A DNA stretch of 64,000 nucleotides, taken from the NCBI RefSeq assembly GCF_001580915.1, contig NZ_LHZQ01000210.1:1-64000 (forward strand), read 5' to 3'. Position 1 is the stretch's first letter; every line of letters begins with the position of its first letter. Of this stretch, positions 35,571-45,324 are shown piece after piece. Origin of the DNA: Acetobacter tropicalis (lineage in GTDB: Bacteria; Pseudomonadota; Alphaproteobacteria; Acetobacterales; Acetobacteraceae). Both the position numbers and the translations under genes were made by a program. The notes under the pieces were generated by a model. It searched no databases. It was not told the origin of the DNA and worked only from the letters and a program-made list of their open reading frames with translations.

Positions 35571-36758
35571 TTAGCGGTTCAGTGCGCTACGCAGGGCGTC
35601 AACCAGATCCGTGCGTTCCCACGTGAAGTTATCACGCGCATCATCCGGCTTGCGGCCAAAATGACCATAAGCAGATGTTTCAGCATAAATCGGACGGTTC
35701 AGACGCAGATGCTTCCGGATACCGCGCGGAGACAGATCCATCACATCACGCAGAATCTTGCCCAGACGGGCTTCATCCACATCCTTGCCGGTTTCATCCA
35801 GATCCACATAAACGGACAGCGGATGAGACACGCCAATGGCGTAGGAAAGCTGAATGGTGCAACGATCAGCCAGAGCAGCGGCTACAACGTTCTTGGCCAG
35901 ATAGCGGCAGGCATACGCGGCAGAGCGGTCAACCTTCGTGGGGTCCTTGCCGGAGAATGCGCCGCCGCCGTGCGGGGCTGCACCACCGTAGGTATCCACA
36001 ATGATCTTACGACCGGTCAGACCACAGTCACCATCCGGGCCGCCAATCACGAAAACACCGGTCGGGTTAACATAAAATTCGTTATCTTCCGGCATCCAGC
36101 CTTCCGGCAGAATACCACGCACCACACCGCCCAGACGATCGCGCAGTTCTTTCTGATCAATACCCGCATCATGCTGGGTGGAGATCACCACGGACGTTGC
36201 CTTGACGGGGCGACCATTGGAATAATGAAGCGTAACCTGGCTTTTTGCATCCGGCTGCAGGCCCGCAACGCGTGCATCGCCAGCGCGGCGCAGATCACGG
36301 ATTTCGTGCAGAATGCGGTGCGCATAATACAGCGGAGCCGGCATCAGGGTGTCGGTTTCGTTGGACGCATAACCGAACATGATGCCCTGGTCGCCTGCGC
36401 CTTCGTCCTTCTCACCGGCACTGTCAACGCCAACAGCAATGTCAGCGGACTGTGCGTGCAGGTAATTGGCGGCGTCAGCCGTACGCCAGGAGAAACCTTC
36501 CTGATCGTAACCAATGTCCTTTACCGCATCACGCGCGGCCTGAATCAGGCCTTCTGAGGTAACGGAAGCCGGGCCACGCACTTCACCGGCCAGAATGATC
36601 CGATTGGTGGTAACCAAGGTTTCACAGGCCACGCGAGCTTCAGGGTCTGCTGCAAGATAGGCATCGAGAACAGTATCGCTGATCCGGTCCGCAACCTTAT
36701 CGGGATGACCTTCGGAAACAGATTCCGAAGTGAACAGGAAATCGCCGTCTTTACGCAT
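35571..36758 (-). CDS. metK: S-adenosylmethionine synthetase MetK
   Basis: 395 residues from the ATG at 36758 ([21 protein letters not shown]); a GTG at 36782 would add eight residues. MetK joins methionine and ATP to form SAM. Signatures [12 protein letters not shown] and [16 protein letters not shown] are intact, as is [14 protein letters not shown]. It precedes trmB. A perfect 10-bp palindrome lies about 40 bases upstream. I looked for SAM-riboswitch consensus elements in the 280-base leader and recognised none. Confidence 0.96.
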   Translation of the reverse strand: MRKDGDFLFTSESVSEGHPDKVADRISDTVLDAYLAADPEARVACETLVTTNRIILAGEVRGPASVTSEGLIQAARDAVKDIGYDQEGFSWRTADAANYLHAQSADIAVGVDSAGEKDEGAGDQGIMFGYASNETDTLMPAPLYYAHRILHEIRDLRRAGDARVAGLQPDAKSQVTLHYSNGRPVKATSVVISTQHDAGIDQKELRDRLGGVVRGILPEGWMPEDNEFYVNPTGVFVIGGPDGDCGLTGRKIIVDTYGGAAPHGGGAFSGKDPTKVDRSAAYACRYLAKNVVAAALADRCTIQLSYAIGVSHPLSVYVDLDETGKDVDEARLGKILRDVMDLSPRGIRKHLRLNRPIYAETSAYGHFGRKPDDARDNFTWERTDLVDALRSALNR

Positions 36759-36797
36759 GATGGTGCCGTCTGCCCCACGCACTGTGAAATAGGAATT

Positions 36798-36807
36798 GTG
36801 ATATCAC
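36798..36807. promoter_or_regulatory. Palindrome GTGATATCAC in the metK upstream region
   Basis: A perfect 10-bp inverted repeat 40 bases before the metK ATG; it could be an operator half of a methionine/SAM regulator. No matching regulator is identified. Confidence 0.3.
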
Positions 36808-37019
36808 CCTTGAGGAAAGGGGACGAAACCGTGTGGCGGAATAGTGACCAATGGTCAAGTGTATTGCCGCCATGCGTAGAAAATGTCCGTAGCTCCCGTG
36901 CGGGTGGATTAGCGGATAACCGCCACTTTCATGAGCATTTACAACTGCAAAGCCATTTTTGCCGTTATGAAAAAAACGGCTAACTATTTTTATTTACAGC
37001 AAAACTTCGTAAATCATAC

Positions 37020-37065
37020 GCCCCGGCAAAGGGCTGGGGCGCGTTCCAAAAAGGCTGCCTTTTTT
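37020..37065 (-). terminator. Terminator region after dapB
   Basis: Just past the dapB stop, AAAAAGG (37048-37054) pairs with CCTTTTT (37058-37064). A GC-rich hairpin (37020-37040, GCCCCGGC with GCTGGGGC) follows on the minus strand. Confidence 0.6.
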
Positions 37066-37858
37066 AAAGCGGCGGAAGCCCCAGAACATCTTCCATACCA
37101 AAATATCCCGGCGCATGGCCTTCCACCCAGAAAGCCGCCCTTACCGCTCCGGTCGCAAAAATACGCCGGTCAAACGCCCGATGCGAGAGTGTGATCTGCT
37201 CATCCGCCGAGGTAAACAGAACATCATGCTCCCCGACAATCTGCCCGCCGCGCAGAGCGGCAAACCCGATAGCGCCGGTTTTACGCGGACCGGTATGCCC
37301 GTCTCGCCCACTTTCCTTCACATCAACCAGAGCCACACCACGCCCTTGGGCCACAGCTTCCCCAATTGCCAGGGCCGTGCCTGATGGAGCGTCCACTTTC
37401 TGCCGATGGTGCATTTCCAGCACTTCAACATCATAGGACTCAGCCGGTAATGCACGACCCATCATCTGCGCCAGACGCTGCACCAACGTCACGCCTGGCG
37501 AAAAATTGGCCGCATGCACAATAGCGATGGTCTGCGCGGCCTTGTAGACGGCAGCACTCTGTTCAGCAGATAGACCCGTGGTGCCCAGAACCCACGCCGT
37601 ACCGTGCTGGGCCAAAGCCTGAGCATGAGCCACGACTGTCTCTGCATGAGTGAAATCAATCACCACATCGCTGATTGCTGCCAGAGATGCCATGTCCGAA
37701 AAAACAGGGACATTTTCCGGCAAGCCGACAACACCACCCGGCTTGCGGGCCGTGCCCCCCGCCAGAATGGCCCCGGCCGCCTGTACTTCTTCTACCAGCA
37801 ACTGGCCCACACGCCCTGAAATACCGGCAATCCCGACCCGAAGGGATTTTTCTGTCAT
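37064..37858 (-). CDS. dapB: 4-hydroxy-tetrahydrodipicolinate reductase DapB
   Basis: 264 residues. DapB reduces the cyclised DapA product with NAD(P)H on the way to diaminopimelate and lysine. The N-terminal nucleotide-binding motif is VGIAGISGRVGQ, the substrate region EMHHRQKVDAPSGTAL contains the catalytic His/Lys, and FSPGVTLVQRLAQ and HDVLFTSADEQITLSHRAF are typical. It lies 26 bases after dnaJ, so a biosynthetic gene is attached to the chaperone run. Confidence 0.95.
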   Translation of the reverse strand: MTEKSLRVGIAGISGRVGQLLVEEVQAAGAILAGGTARKPGGVVGLPENVPVFSDMASLAAISDVVIDFTHAETVVAHAQALAQHGTAWVLGTTGLSAEQSAAVYKAAQTIAIVHAANFSPGVTLVQRLAQMMGRALPAESYDVEVLEMHHRQKVDAPSGTALAIGEAVAQGRGVALVDVKESGRDGHTGPRKTGAIGFAALRGGQIVGEHDVLFTSADEQITLSHRAFDRRIFATGAVRAAFWVEGHAPGYFGMEDVLGLPPL

Positions 37859-37884
37859 GCGGGCTGTTCCTTTAGTGTCAAAAT

Positions 37885-39024
37885 TCAGCTTTTGTTTTCA
37901 AAAAAATCACGCACGCGGGCAAAAAAGCCGGAGTGTTCCGGGCTGCCCTTCACGTTTTCACCGGCTTCTTTCTCAAACTCCTCCAGCAGTTCGCGCTGGC
38001 GCTTGTTCAGATGCTGCGGTGTTTCAACAGTGACCTGAATATACATATCCCCCCGCGCACTGGAACGCAGGACGGAGAACCCTTTGCCACGCAGACGGAA
38101 ATGTTCGCCCGTCTGGGTCCCTGCGGGAATTTTTACCTTTGCCCGGCCGCCATCAATAACGGGGACTTCAATTTCCGTACCCAGAGCAGCCTGGCCCATG
38201 CGCAACGGCACACGGCAATAAACATTCGCACCATCACGCTGGAAGATGGAATGTTCTGAGACAGACACATGCACATACAGATCACCCGGCGGCACGCCCT
38301 GCCCGGCTTCGCCCTCGCCAGAGATGCGGATACGGGTGCCATCTTCCACGCCAGCAGGAATCTGCACGCCAATTGTGCGCTCTTTTTCCACCGTGCCTGC
38401 ACCATGGCAGGCCTTGCAGGGGTCTTTCACACTTTTGCCGGTGCCGTGGCAGGTGGGGCACGGCCGTTCCACCACAAAGAATCCCTGCTGGGCACGAACT
38501 TTCCCTGCACCATGGCAGCTTGGGCAAACCGTCACACCTGCCGCACCATCGTTGGACCCGGTGCCATGGCAGGACTCACAGGCCACACGGGTAATGACCC
38601 GCACATCTTTTTTCACGCCGGAAAACGCTTCTTCCAGCGTGATCTCAACATGGGTCTGGATATCACTGCCGGTACGAGCACGGCCACCGCGACGGCCACC
38701 CATCATATCCCCGAACATCTGCTCGAAGATATCGCCCAGACCACCGCCACCAAAGCCATTGAAATCAAACCCGCCGGGACCACCGCCACCGCCATTTTCA
38801 AAAGCTGCATGGCCAAACCGGTCATACGCGGCGCGTTTCTGTTCATCTTTCAGAACATCGTAAGCCTGATTGACGTCCTTGAACTTGGCCTCGGCCTGCT
38901 CATCCCCCGGATTCCGATCCGGATGATATTTCATGGCCATCTTACGATAGGCCTTCTTGATTTCGTCAGCCGATGCCGTGCGGGAGATTTCAAGAAGTTC
39001 GTAGTAGTCAACCTGGGTGGCCAT
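37885..39024 (-). CDS. dnaJ: Chaperone DnaJ
   Basis: 379 residues, type I J-protein and DnaK cochaperone. The J domain (1-70) has the HPD tripeptide in [12 protein letters not shown] Gly/Phe-rich linker (about 77-115) follows. The zinc-binding region has four CxxCxGxG repeats: [24 protein letters not shown] and CKACHGAG. Two C-terminal substrate-binding domains complete it. It is separated from dnaK by two terminator-like hairpins, which should lower its expression relative to dnaK. Confidence 0.97.
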   Translation of the reverse strand: MATQVDYYELLEISRTASADEIKKAYRKMAMKYHPDRNPGDEQAEAKFKDVNQAYDVLKDEQKRAAYDRFGHAAFENGGGGGPGGFDFNGFGGGGLGDIFEQMFGDMMGGRRGGRARTGSDIQTHVEITLEEAFSGVKKDVRVITRVACESCHGTGSNDGAAGVTVCPSCHGAGKVRAQQGFFVVERPCPTCHGTGKSVKDPCKACHGAGTVEKERTIGVQIPAGVEDGTRIRISGEGEAGQGVPPGDLYVHVSVSEHSIFQRDGANVYCRVPLRMGQAALGTEIEVPVIDGGRAKVKIPAGTQTGEHFRLRGKGFSVLRSSARGDMYIQVTVETPQHLNKRQRELLEEFEKEAGENVKGSPEHSGFFARVRDFFENKS

Positions 39025-39084
39025 GAAAATCCTCTTAGGGGGTTCTGCCTCTTACTGAGCGCAGCATGTGTCAGATATGACAAA

Positions 39085-39156
39085 GGCGTCCGCCTTCCAG
39101 GAAGCACGGACGCCAGAGAAAAAACGGTTATGGCGGGGGGAAACCAACCCCGCCAT
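39085..39156 (-). terminator. Two tandem hairpins between dnaK and dnaJ
   Basis: First on the minus strand: ATGGCGGGG/CCCCGCCAT (39130-39138 with 39148-39156), followed by TTTTTT (39119-39124). Second: GGCGTCCG/CGGACGCC (39085-39092 with 39107-39114). They would attenuate read-through into dnaJ. Confidence 0.7.
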
Positions 39157-39175
39157 CCGCGATAGTCGCGCCCGA

Positions 39176-41089
39176 TCAGGACTTCTTGTCGTTTACGTCC
39201 TCAAAGTCCGCATCAACAATCTTTTCCTCATTCGGGTTGGCCCCGGCTGCCCCAGCGCCGCCAGCAGCAGCACCTTCCTCAGCCTGACCAGCCTTATACA
39301 CAGCCTCACCAATCTTCATGGCAGCCTGTGTCAGACGATCGCTTGCGCTTTTGATGGCTTCGGCATCGCTGCCTTCCAGAGCCGTCTTGACCGCAGCAAT
39401 AGCGCCTTCAGCTTCCGTCTTGTCAGCAGCAGGAACCTTGTCACCCGCTTCAGACAGAGACTTTTCAACCTGATGCACAAGGCTTTCAGCGTTGTTACGC
39501 ACTTCAACCTGTTCACGCTTGGCCTTATCTGCTGCCGCATTGGCTTCAGCATCCTTGACCATCTGTTCGATATCGCCTTCAGACAGACCACCAGATGCCT
39601 GGATCTTGATCTGCTGTTCCTTGCCGGTTGCCTTATCCTTGGCGGACACGGACACAATACCGTTAGCGTCGATGTCGAACGTCACTTCAATCTGCGGCAC
39701 ACCACGCGGAGCCGGGGCAATACCCGTCAGGTCAAAGTTGCCAAGCAGCTTGTTATCAGCCGCCATTTCACGTTCGCCCTGATAGACCTTAATGGTCACC
39801 GCGTTCTGGTTGTCTTCCGCAGTGGAGAAGGTCTGGCTCTTCTTGGTCGGGATGGTGGTGTTGCGGTCGATCAGGCGGGTAAACACGCCACCCAGGGTTT
39901 CAATACCCAGAGACAGCGGGGTTACGTCCAGCAGCAGAACGTCTTTAACATCACCTTTCAGCACCGCACCCTGAATGGCTGCACCAATGGCCACCACTTC
40001 GTCCGGGTTCACGTTACGGGCCGGATCCTTGCCAAAGAAGCCTTTAACAGCCTCAATCACCTTCGGCATACGGGTCATGCCGCCAACCAGAATGACTTCA
40101 TCTACTTCAGAAGCAGAGACGCCAGCGTCTTTCAGAGCAGCCTTACAGGGTTCAAGCGTGCGCTGGATCAGATCATCAACAAGGCTTTCCAGCTTGGCGC
40201 GGGTCAGCTTCAGCACCAGATGCTTCGGACCAGAAGCGTCTGCGGTGATGAACGGCAGGTTGATTTCCGTTTCCTTGGAGGAAGACAGTTCGATCTTCGC
40301 TTTTTCAGCAGCTTCTTTCAGACGCTGCAGAGCCAGCTTGTCAGCGCGCAGGTCAATGCCCTGTTCGCGTTTGAACTCATCCGCCAGATACCCGATAATG
40401 CGGTTATCAAAGTCTTCACCACCCAGGAACGTATCCCCGTTGGTGGATTTCACTTCGATCACACCGTCAGAAATTTCCAGAACGGAAACATCGAACGTGC
40501 CGCCACCAAGGTCATAAACCGCAACCGTGCCGCCGCTTTTCTTTTCCAGCCCGTAAGCCAGAGCCGCAGCGGTGGGCTCGTTGATGATACGCAGCACTTC
40601 AAGACCAGCGATACGACCGGCGTCCTTGGTTGCCTGGCGCTGGGCATCGTTAAAGTAAGCAGGAACCGTAATAACGGCCTGGGTTACTTTTTCGCCAAGG
40701 TAAGCCTCGGCGGTTTCCTTCATTTTACCGAGCACGAACGCGGAAATCTGGGAAGGGGCATATTTCGTGCCGCGCGCTTCCACCCATGCATCACCATTGT
40801 CACCCTTGACGATGGTGTAAGGCACCATTTCCTTGTCTTTCTGAACGGTCGCATCATCAAAACGACGACCAATCAGACGCTTCACGGCATAGAATGTGTT
40901 TGCCGGGTTGGTGACAGCCTGACGTTTCGCAGCCTGTCCAACCAGCATTTCACCACCTTCGGTGAAAGCAACCATGGACGGCGTTGTGCGTGCGCCTTCG
41001 CTGTTTTCAATAACCTTGTTTTCATTCCCTTCGCGCACGGCCACGCAGGAGTTGGTCGTACCAAGGTCAATACCAATAACTTTGCTCAT
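39176..41089 (-). CDS. dnaK: Chaperone DnaK (Hsp70)
   Basis: 637 residues. Hsp70 signatures are all present: [14 protein letters not shown] at the N-terminus, [16 protein letters not shown] and [22 protein letters not shown] in the ATPase domain. The substrate-binding domain follows, with a typical acidic tail rich in Gly/Ala and ending [12 protein letters not shown]. It lies 196 bases after grpE and has a sigma-32-like promoter of its own. Confidence 0.98.
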   Translation of the reverse strand: MSKVIGIDLGTTNSCVAVREGNENKVIENSEGARTTPSMVAFTEGGEMLVGQAAKRQAVTNPANTFYAVKRLIGRRFDDATVQKDKEMVPYTIVKGDNGDAWVEARGTKYAPSQISAFVLGKMKETAEAYLGEKVTQAVITVPAYFNDAQRQATKDAGRIAGLEVLRIINEPTAAALAYGLEKKSGGTVAVYDLGGGTFDVSVLEISDGVIEVKSTNGDTFLGGEDFDNRIIGYLADEFKREQGIDLRADKLALQRLKEAAEKAKIELSSSKETEINLPFITADASGPKHLVLKLTRAKLESLVDDLIQRTLEPCKAALKDAGVSASEVDEVILVGGMTRMPKVIEAVKGFFGKDPARNVNPDEVVAIGAAIQGAVLKGDVKDVLLLDVTPLSLGIETLGGVFTRLIDRNTTIPTKKSQTFSTAEDNQNAVTIKVYQGEREMAADNKLLGNFDLTGIAPAPRGVPQIEVTFDIDANGIVSVSAKDKATGKEQQIKIQASGGLSEGDIEQMVKDAEANAAADKAKREQVEVRNNAESLVHQVEKSLSEAGDKVPAADKTEAEGAIAAVKTALEGSDAEAIKSASDRLTQAAMKIGEAVYKAGQAEEGAAAGGAGAAGANPNEEKIVDADFEDVNDKKS

Positions 41090-41196
41090 TCATACTCTCC
41101 TTCAGCGACCTAGCCTGGCCCGAAGCACCGGACTGGGTCCTTAGTCTCTCACCTGGTTTTCCTTTGCCGGAAAACAGGTTGCGAGTGTTAAGCCTG

Positions 41197-41225
41197 ATGT
41201 ATGGTGCGGCCTGCGCTCTTTCAAG
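41197..41225 (-). promoter_or_regulatory. Sigma-32 (heat-shock) type promoter of dnaK
   Basis: On the minus strand CTTGAA (41220-41225) is followed after 13 bases by CACCATACAT (41197-41206), close to the CTTGAA-N13-17-CCCCATNT consensus, about 110 bases before the dnaK ATG. Confidence 0.6.
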
Positions 41226-41285
41226 TAGAAGCAAGCCGTTGGCAAACAAAATTTTTACCACCCATACCCTTGCCAGAAACCCGGC

Positions 41286-41888
41286 TTATTCCGGTGCTTT
41301 GGCCACCACCACCATGGCAGGCTTGAGAAGACGTCCGTGCAGCGTCCATGTCGGCGTCCATGCCTGCATTACAGTGCCCGGTGCATGCTCTGCACTCGGC
41401 TGTTCCGCCATAGCCTGATGCAGATTGGCATCAAACGTCTTGCCTTGCGCGTCTTCACACTTGATGCCGTGACGCTCAAGAATGGAGATGAAAGAACGTT
41501 CAGTGCTTTCAATGCCTTCACGCATCTTGGTCAGAACGCTGTCTTCCCCTTCCTGATGCGCAGGCAGACTGGCCAGCGCACGGCGCAAGTTTTCAGCCGC
41601 TTCCACCACATCCCGCGCAAATTTCTGCACGGCATATTGCCGGGCGTCTTCCACATCCCGCTTGGCACGGGTACGCAGGTTCTGGTTATCGGCCTCGGCC
41701 CGCAGCCATTTCTCCTTGAACTCGGCAGCTTCCTGCTCAAGCTCCTGAAGACGGCCCTCGGCAGCAGAGGACGGCTCGGCATGGGTCTCCGCTTCAGGTG
41801 CAACCGCTTCCTGAGGCTGGGAGATCTGGTCGGTTTCAGCCGGCTCTACCGGCGTGCCGACCCGGTTGGGATCTGTATCGTGGGTCAT
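41286..41888 (-). CDS. grpE: Nucleotide exchange factor GrpE
   Basis: 200 residues from the ATG at 41888; the longer in-frame start at 41933 lies in the promoter spacer and is less likely. An acidic, disordered N-terminus precedes the long coiled coil (about 45-105; LQELEQEAAEFKEKWLRAEADNQNLRTR). The beta-wing domain with HQAMAEQPSAEHAPGTVMQ ends it. GrpE drives ADP release from DnaK. It is the first gene of the grpE-dnaK-dnaJ-dapB cluster and diverges from chvI. Confidence 0.95.
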   Translation of the reverse strand: MTHDTDPNRVGTPVEPAETDQISQPQEAVAPEAETHAEPSSAAEGRLQELEQEAAEFKEKWLRAEADNQNLRTRAKRDVEDARQYAVQKFARDVVEAAENLRRALASLPAHQEGEDSVLTKMREGIESTERSFISILERHGIKCEDAQGKTFDANLHQAMAEQPSAEHAPGTVMQAWTPTWTLHGRLLKPAMVVVAKAPE

Positions 41889-41948
41889 GCACCAAGAAGT
41901 AAGCAACCCGTCCGGAACCGACAAGACCTGCACGGCACCGCGATGATG

Positions 41949-41977
41949 ATTTTACAACGCATGCAAGCCGTGCTCAA
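41949..41977 (-). promoter_or_regulatory. Sigma-70-like promoter of grpE
   Basis: On the minus strand TTGAGC (41972-41977), a 17-base spacer and TAAAAT (41949-41954), about 60 bases before the grpE ATG. Confidence 0.55.
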
Positions 41978-42078
41978 AAAACGCGGCAACATGAAAGACT
42001 CTGCCCCCATGGCGCAAACAGGGCGAACCCCGTATGCTCATGGGCTGGCGTTGAAGGCGATGAAGGAACACGCACACA

Positions 42079-42792
42079 ATGGTAGAGCGTACCAAGCAGA
42101 CGATTGCGCTGGTTGATGACGACCGCAACATCCTGACCTCGGTACAAATGACGCTGGAAGCCGAAGGCTTTCACGTCCGCACCTATACTGATGGCGAATC
42201 GGCCCTGCAGGGCATGACGGCTTATCCTGTTGATCTGGCCGTGCTGGATATCAAGATGCCCCGCATGGATGGCATGGAACTGTTGCAGCGCCTGCGCGCC
42301 CGGTCCAATCTGCCGGTCATCTTCCTCTCCTCCAAGGATGAGGAAGTGGATCAGCTTATGGGGCTGCGCCTTGGCGCTGATGACTACATCACCAAGCCCT
42401 TTTCCCAACGCCTGCTGCTGGAACGCATCCGCGCCCTGCTGCGCCGGAACGAAGTAAGCCGTGCGGAAGCCAACGGCACGCCAGTTGGCGGTGCACTGGT
42501 TCGCGGTCCGCTCTCTCTGGATGAACTGCGCCACAAATGCACGTGGAACGGGCAGGATGTCCCGCTGACGGTTACGGAGTTCCTGCTGGTAAAAACGCTG
42601 GCCCAGCGTCCCGGGCTGGTGAAATCACGCGATCAGTTGATTGATGCCGCCTATGGGGACACGGTTTATGTGGATGACCGCACAATCGACAGCCACATCA
42701 AGCGTGTCCGCAAGAAATTCCGGCAGGTTGATGACAATTTCAACCAGATTGAGACCCTCTACGGCATTGGCTACCGATACCGGGAAGACTGA
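42079..42792 (+). CDS. chvI: Response regulator ChvI (OmpR class)
   Basis: 237 residues. The receiver domain has the acidic pocket DDD in [11 protein letters not shown], phospho-acceptor Asp in [14 protein letters not shown] and Lys in [11 protein letters not shown] winged-helix DNA-binding domain follows ([43 protein letters not shown]). ChvI works with ChvG in acid and envelope sensing in alphaproteobacteria. It lies 9 bases before chvG and diverges from grpE. Confidence 0.92.
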   Translation: MVERTKQTIALVDDDRNILTSVQMTLEAEGFHVRTYTDGESALQGMTAYPVDLAVLDIKMPRMDGMELLQRLRARSNLPVIFLSSKDEEVDQLMGLRLGADDYITKPFSQRLLLERIRALLRRNEVSRAEANGTPVGGALVRGPLSLDELRHKCTWNGQDVPLTVTEFLLVKTLAQRPGLVKSRDQLIDAAYGDTVYVDDRTIDSHIKRVRKKFRQVDDNFNQIETLYGIGYRYRED

Positions 42793-42801
42793 GGCCCGCT
42801 G

Positions 42802-44592
42802 GTGACACAACGGACACGCATGTCTGTTTCTTCCTCGCTCTCCAGACTGAAAAGTCTGAAGCTGCCGGGGCAGGGCAACAAGCAGGGTGGCATTGAGGCC
42901 ACCGCCGCGTATGAGGCCTCCAAAACACGGCTGGTCTCTCCGCTCATGCGGCGCATCATGCTGGTGAATGTTCTGCCGCTGGCCCTGCTGGCAGTCACCA
43001 TGCTGTTTCTCAATCAGTTCCGGAACAGCCTCCTGACAACGGAAGTTGCGGGCTTACGGGAACAGGCCCGTATTTATGCCGGAGCGTTGGGGGAAAGCGC
43101 TGTTCGCAGCACGCGCGCCCGCAGCACAGACCCGGATAGTGATTTTTCACTGGAATCCTCGCAAGCCCGCCGACTGCTGCTGCGCCTGACCGAGCCTAGC
43201 CCCAGCGCACATGCCCGTCTATTTGGCCCGGATGGCCAACTGGTAGCGGATAATGTAGTAGATCAGCCGGATCACCCACCCCGCTCCTTTCCGTTCCGCC
43301 ATGGCAATCGCCCGCCACCCGGCTCCATGAATGAGCCCAATGGTCCGCCTCCCTTTGGCCCCAGCTTTTTTGAACGCCTGCTGACGTGGGTATGGCGCAG
43401 TAACGAAACCAATATTGTCCGGCTGGACACGAATGAGGCCGATATTCCGGCTGATCCCGCCCGCCCGTTAGAAGCCAATGGCCCCAACTTCCGCCCGCCA
43501 CCAGAAGCCCCACCTTACATCCGCCGCACGGCTAATGGCCGCCTGATCATTACCGTGGCGGAGCCCGTCATTCGTGATGGCCATACGGTTGGGATTATCC
43601 AGCTTACCCGTGCGGCCTCTCAGGTTGATCGTTCGGTTTTTGCCGTGCGCTCCTCCATTTTGTCCCTGTTCCTCACAGTTCTGGTTATTACCATCCTGCT
43701 CTCATGGTATCTGTCCCTTACAATCGCCCGCCCCCTGTTGCGGTTGGCGGCGTCCGCCCAGATCATGCGCGAATCTTCGGGTCGCACAGGGACGGTGCCA
43801 GCCCGCCTGCTGGCCCGTCGTGATGAAATAGGCGATGTGGCCCGCGCCTTGCAGGCCAGCGCACAGGCACTGTGGAAACGGATGGACGCCATCGAGCGGT
43901 TTGCCGCAGATGTCAGTCACGAAATCAAAAATCCGCTTTCTTCCATCCGCTCGGCCATTGAAACCTTGCTGCGTATTGAAGATCTCAATCAACAGCGGCG
44001 GCTTCTGACCATCATCAATGAAGATGTCCGCCGTCTGGACCGTTTGATCACCGATATCTCTGACGCCAGCCGCTTAGATGCTGAAATGTCCCGTGCTCAG
44101 GCCGAGCCGGTTTCCATCAAACCGCTTCTCTCTGTTCTGGCCGAAATCCATCAGGCCACTCGCAAGGAAGGTCAGCCGATCATCACCACAAAAGTGGAAG
44201 GCGATTCCCCCGAGCATCCCCTCCGCGCTCTGGCGGTGGAAGACCGATTGGTGCAGGTTTTGCGCAACCTGATTGGCAACGCCATTTCCTTTTCCCCACC
44301 CAACGGCCACATCCTGCTGGAAGCGGCCCCGGTGGGGAACATGATCTCCATTTCCGTCTCGGATGAAGGGCCTGGCATTCCTCAAGCCAAACTCGATTCC
44401 ATTTTTGATCGGTTTTATTCAGAACGCCCCAAAAACGAAAATTTTGGCCAGCATTCCGGGCTCGGGCTTTCCATCAGCCGCCAGATTGTAGAAGCGCTGC
44501 ATGGCACAATCGCAGTTGAAAACCGGCATGATGCACAAGGGCATGTGGCAGGCGCACGCTTCACCGTGCGCCTGCCTAAAGTTGCGACTTAA
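42802..44592 (+). CDS. chvG: Sensor histidine kinase ChvG
   Basis: 596 residues from a GTG start nine bases after chvI. Two transmembrane helices (about 53-73 and 280-303) bracket a large periplasmic sensor domain with a Pro-rich stretch (GNRPPPGSMNEPNGPPPFGP). A HAMP linker leads to the H-box FAADVSHEIKNPLSSIRS, then a HATPase domain with NLIGNAISFSPPNG, DEGPGIP and HSGLGLSISRQIVEALHG. ChvG phosphorylates ChvI in response to acidic pH or envelope change, a sensible input for an acid-producing bacterium. A GC-rich hairpin lies at its 3' side. Confidence 0.92.
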   Translation: MTQRTRMSVSSSLSRLKSLKLPGQGNKQGGIEATAAYEASKTRLVSPLMRRIMLVNVLPLALLAVTMLFLNQFRNSLLTTEVAGLREQARIYAGALGESAVRSTRARSTDPDSDFSLESSQARRLLLRLTEPSPSAHARLFGPDGQLVADNVVDQPDHPPRSFPFRHGNRPPPGSMNEPNGPPPFGPSFFERLLTWVWRSNETNIVRLDTNEADIPADPARPLEANGPNFRPPPEAPPYIRRTANGRLIITVAEPVIRDGHTVGIIQLTRAASQVDRSVFAVRSSILSLFLTVLVITILLSWYLSLTIARPLLRLAASAQIMRESSGRTGTVPARLLARRDEIGDVARALQASAQALWKRMDAIERFAADVSHEIKNPLSSIRSAIETLLRIEDLNQQRRLLTIINEDVRRLDRLITDISDASRLDAEMSRAQAEPVSIKPLLSVLAEIHQATRKEGQPIITTKVEGDSPEHPLRALAVEDRLVQVLRNLIGNAISFSPPNGHILLEAAPVGNMISISVSDEGPGIPQAKLDSIFDRFYSERPKNENFGQHSGLGLSISRQIVEALHGTIAVENRHDAQGHVAGARFTVRLPKVAT

Positions 44593-44636
44593 AGTTTAAT
44601 TTTCAAATAACTCCGGACTTCAGTCCGCGTTGTCCC

Positions 44637-44658
44637 CCTGAGCCCATTGCGGCTCAGG
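44637..44658. other. Hairpin between convergent chvG and RidA-like gene
   Basis: CCTGAGCC (44637-44644) pairs with GGCTCAGG (44651-44658) across a 6-base loop and overlaps the stop of the minus-strand gene; there is no T-run. Confidence 0.45.
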
Positions 44659-45025
44659 CTGGTTCGGCTTCAACGCACAACTCAAGTTCTATTTTTACGG
44701 CGGCAGGCGTCATGCTTTTGACCCACATAAGGGTCAGAGAAGGCGATAAATGTGAAAAAACGTGCCGTAAGGTGGGAAAGCAGGATGGAAAATCAGCCGC
44801 ATCCGCAATGATATACACCACCCGCGTAACATCTTTTAAGGACAGTCCTTCCTGCGCGAGCACTGCCACGCCCATATCCAATGCTGCGGCACATTGTTCC
44901 GCTATGGTTTGTGTTGGGGCAGAAGAAGACCTGAGTCCCTTGATCCGCACCCCTGCAGGACCGTGTTCCACCCGCAGCGTAGGAGCGGAAGAGCCAAAAG
45001 GAGTGTGATGTAACGCGTCAACCAT
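44654..45025 (-). CDS. RidA (YjgF/YER057c)-like protein
   Basis: 123 residues. The order of elements fits the RidA fold: GVRIKGLRSSSAPTQTIAEQCAAALDMGVAVLAQEGLSLKDVTRVVYIIAD as the central helix plus strand, and a C-terminal AAVKIELELCVEAE strand. In true RidA an Arg near the middle and a conserved IEIE-like end define the imine deaminase site; the Arg is not clear here, so enzymatic activity is doubtful. It is transcribed from a promoter whose -10 ends eight bases before the ATG, implying a leaderless mRNA. It sits convergent to chvG, where hprK is expected. Confidence 0.65.
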   Translation of the reverse strand: MVDALHHTPFGSSAPTLRVEHGPAGVRIKGLRSSSAPTQTIAEQCAAALDMGVAVLAQEGLSLKDVTRVVYIIADAADFPSCFPTLRHVFSHLSPSLTLMWVKSMTPAAVKIELELCVEAEPA

Positions 45026-45033
45026 AAGTGCTC

Positions 45034-45063
45034 ATTATACTGCCAGATCTCTCAGAATCGCAA
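45034..45063 (-). promoter_or_regulatory. Sigma-70-like promoter of RidA-like gene (leaderless transcript predicted)
   Basis: On the minus strand TTGCGA (45058-45063), an 18-base spacer and a perfect TATAAT (45034-45039). Only eight bases separate the -10 from the ATG. Confidence 0.6.
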
Positions 45064-45324
45064 ATTGCTCTTTCGTAACAAATCATACCCTATAAAATGT
45101 GAACCGTGTCATGCATGCAGTGCGGGTACGCCCTGCCCGCCCAAAGCTTTGCAGACATATTGCGCAACGGGGCCAGACCCGAGCATAATGCCGCTACCTT
45201 AATTTGGGTCAGTGCTTTATTCAGCAGCGGATGCCTGTTTTTGCTGACAGGCGCTGGTCTTCCCGCTTGCCATGCAGGCCTGAACACTTTTTGCCGCCCC
45301 CGGCCACAGAAAGGAACAGATGTA

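Noticed and set aside
36783-37019. Possible SAM riboswitch upstream of metK
   Set aside because: None of the SAM-I, SAM-II or SAM/SAH consensus elements I know could be placed on the minus strand.
39068-41113. 681-codon open frame on the plus strand
   Set aside because: Antisense to dnaK, whose protein is unmistakable; composition is typical of a shadow frame.
45106-45324. Extra 73 codons in frame ahead of rapZ, considered as an hprK remnant
   Set aside because: No HprK P-loop or signature; the ATG at 45325 has a good ribosome-binding site and matches RapZ length.
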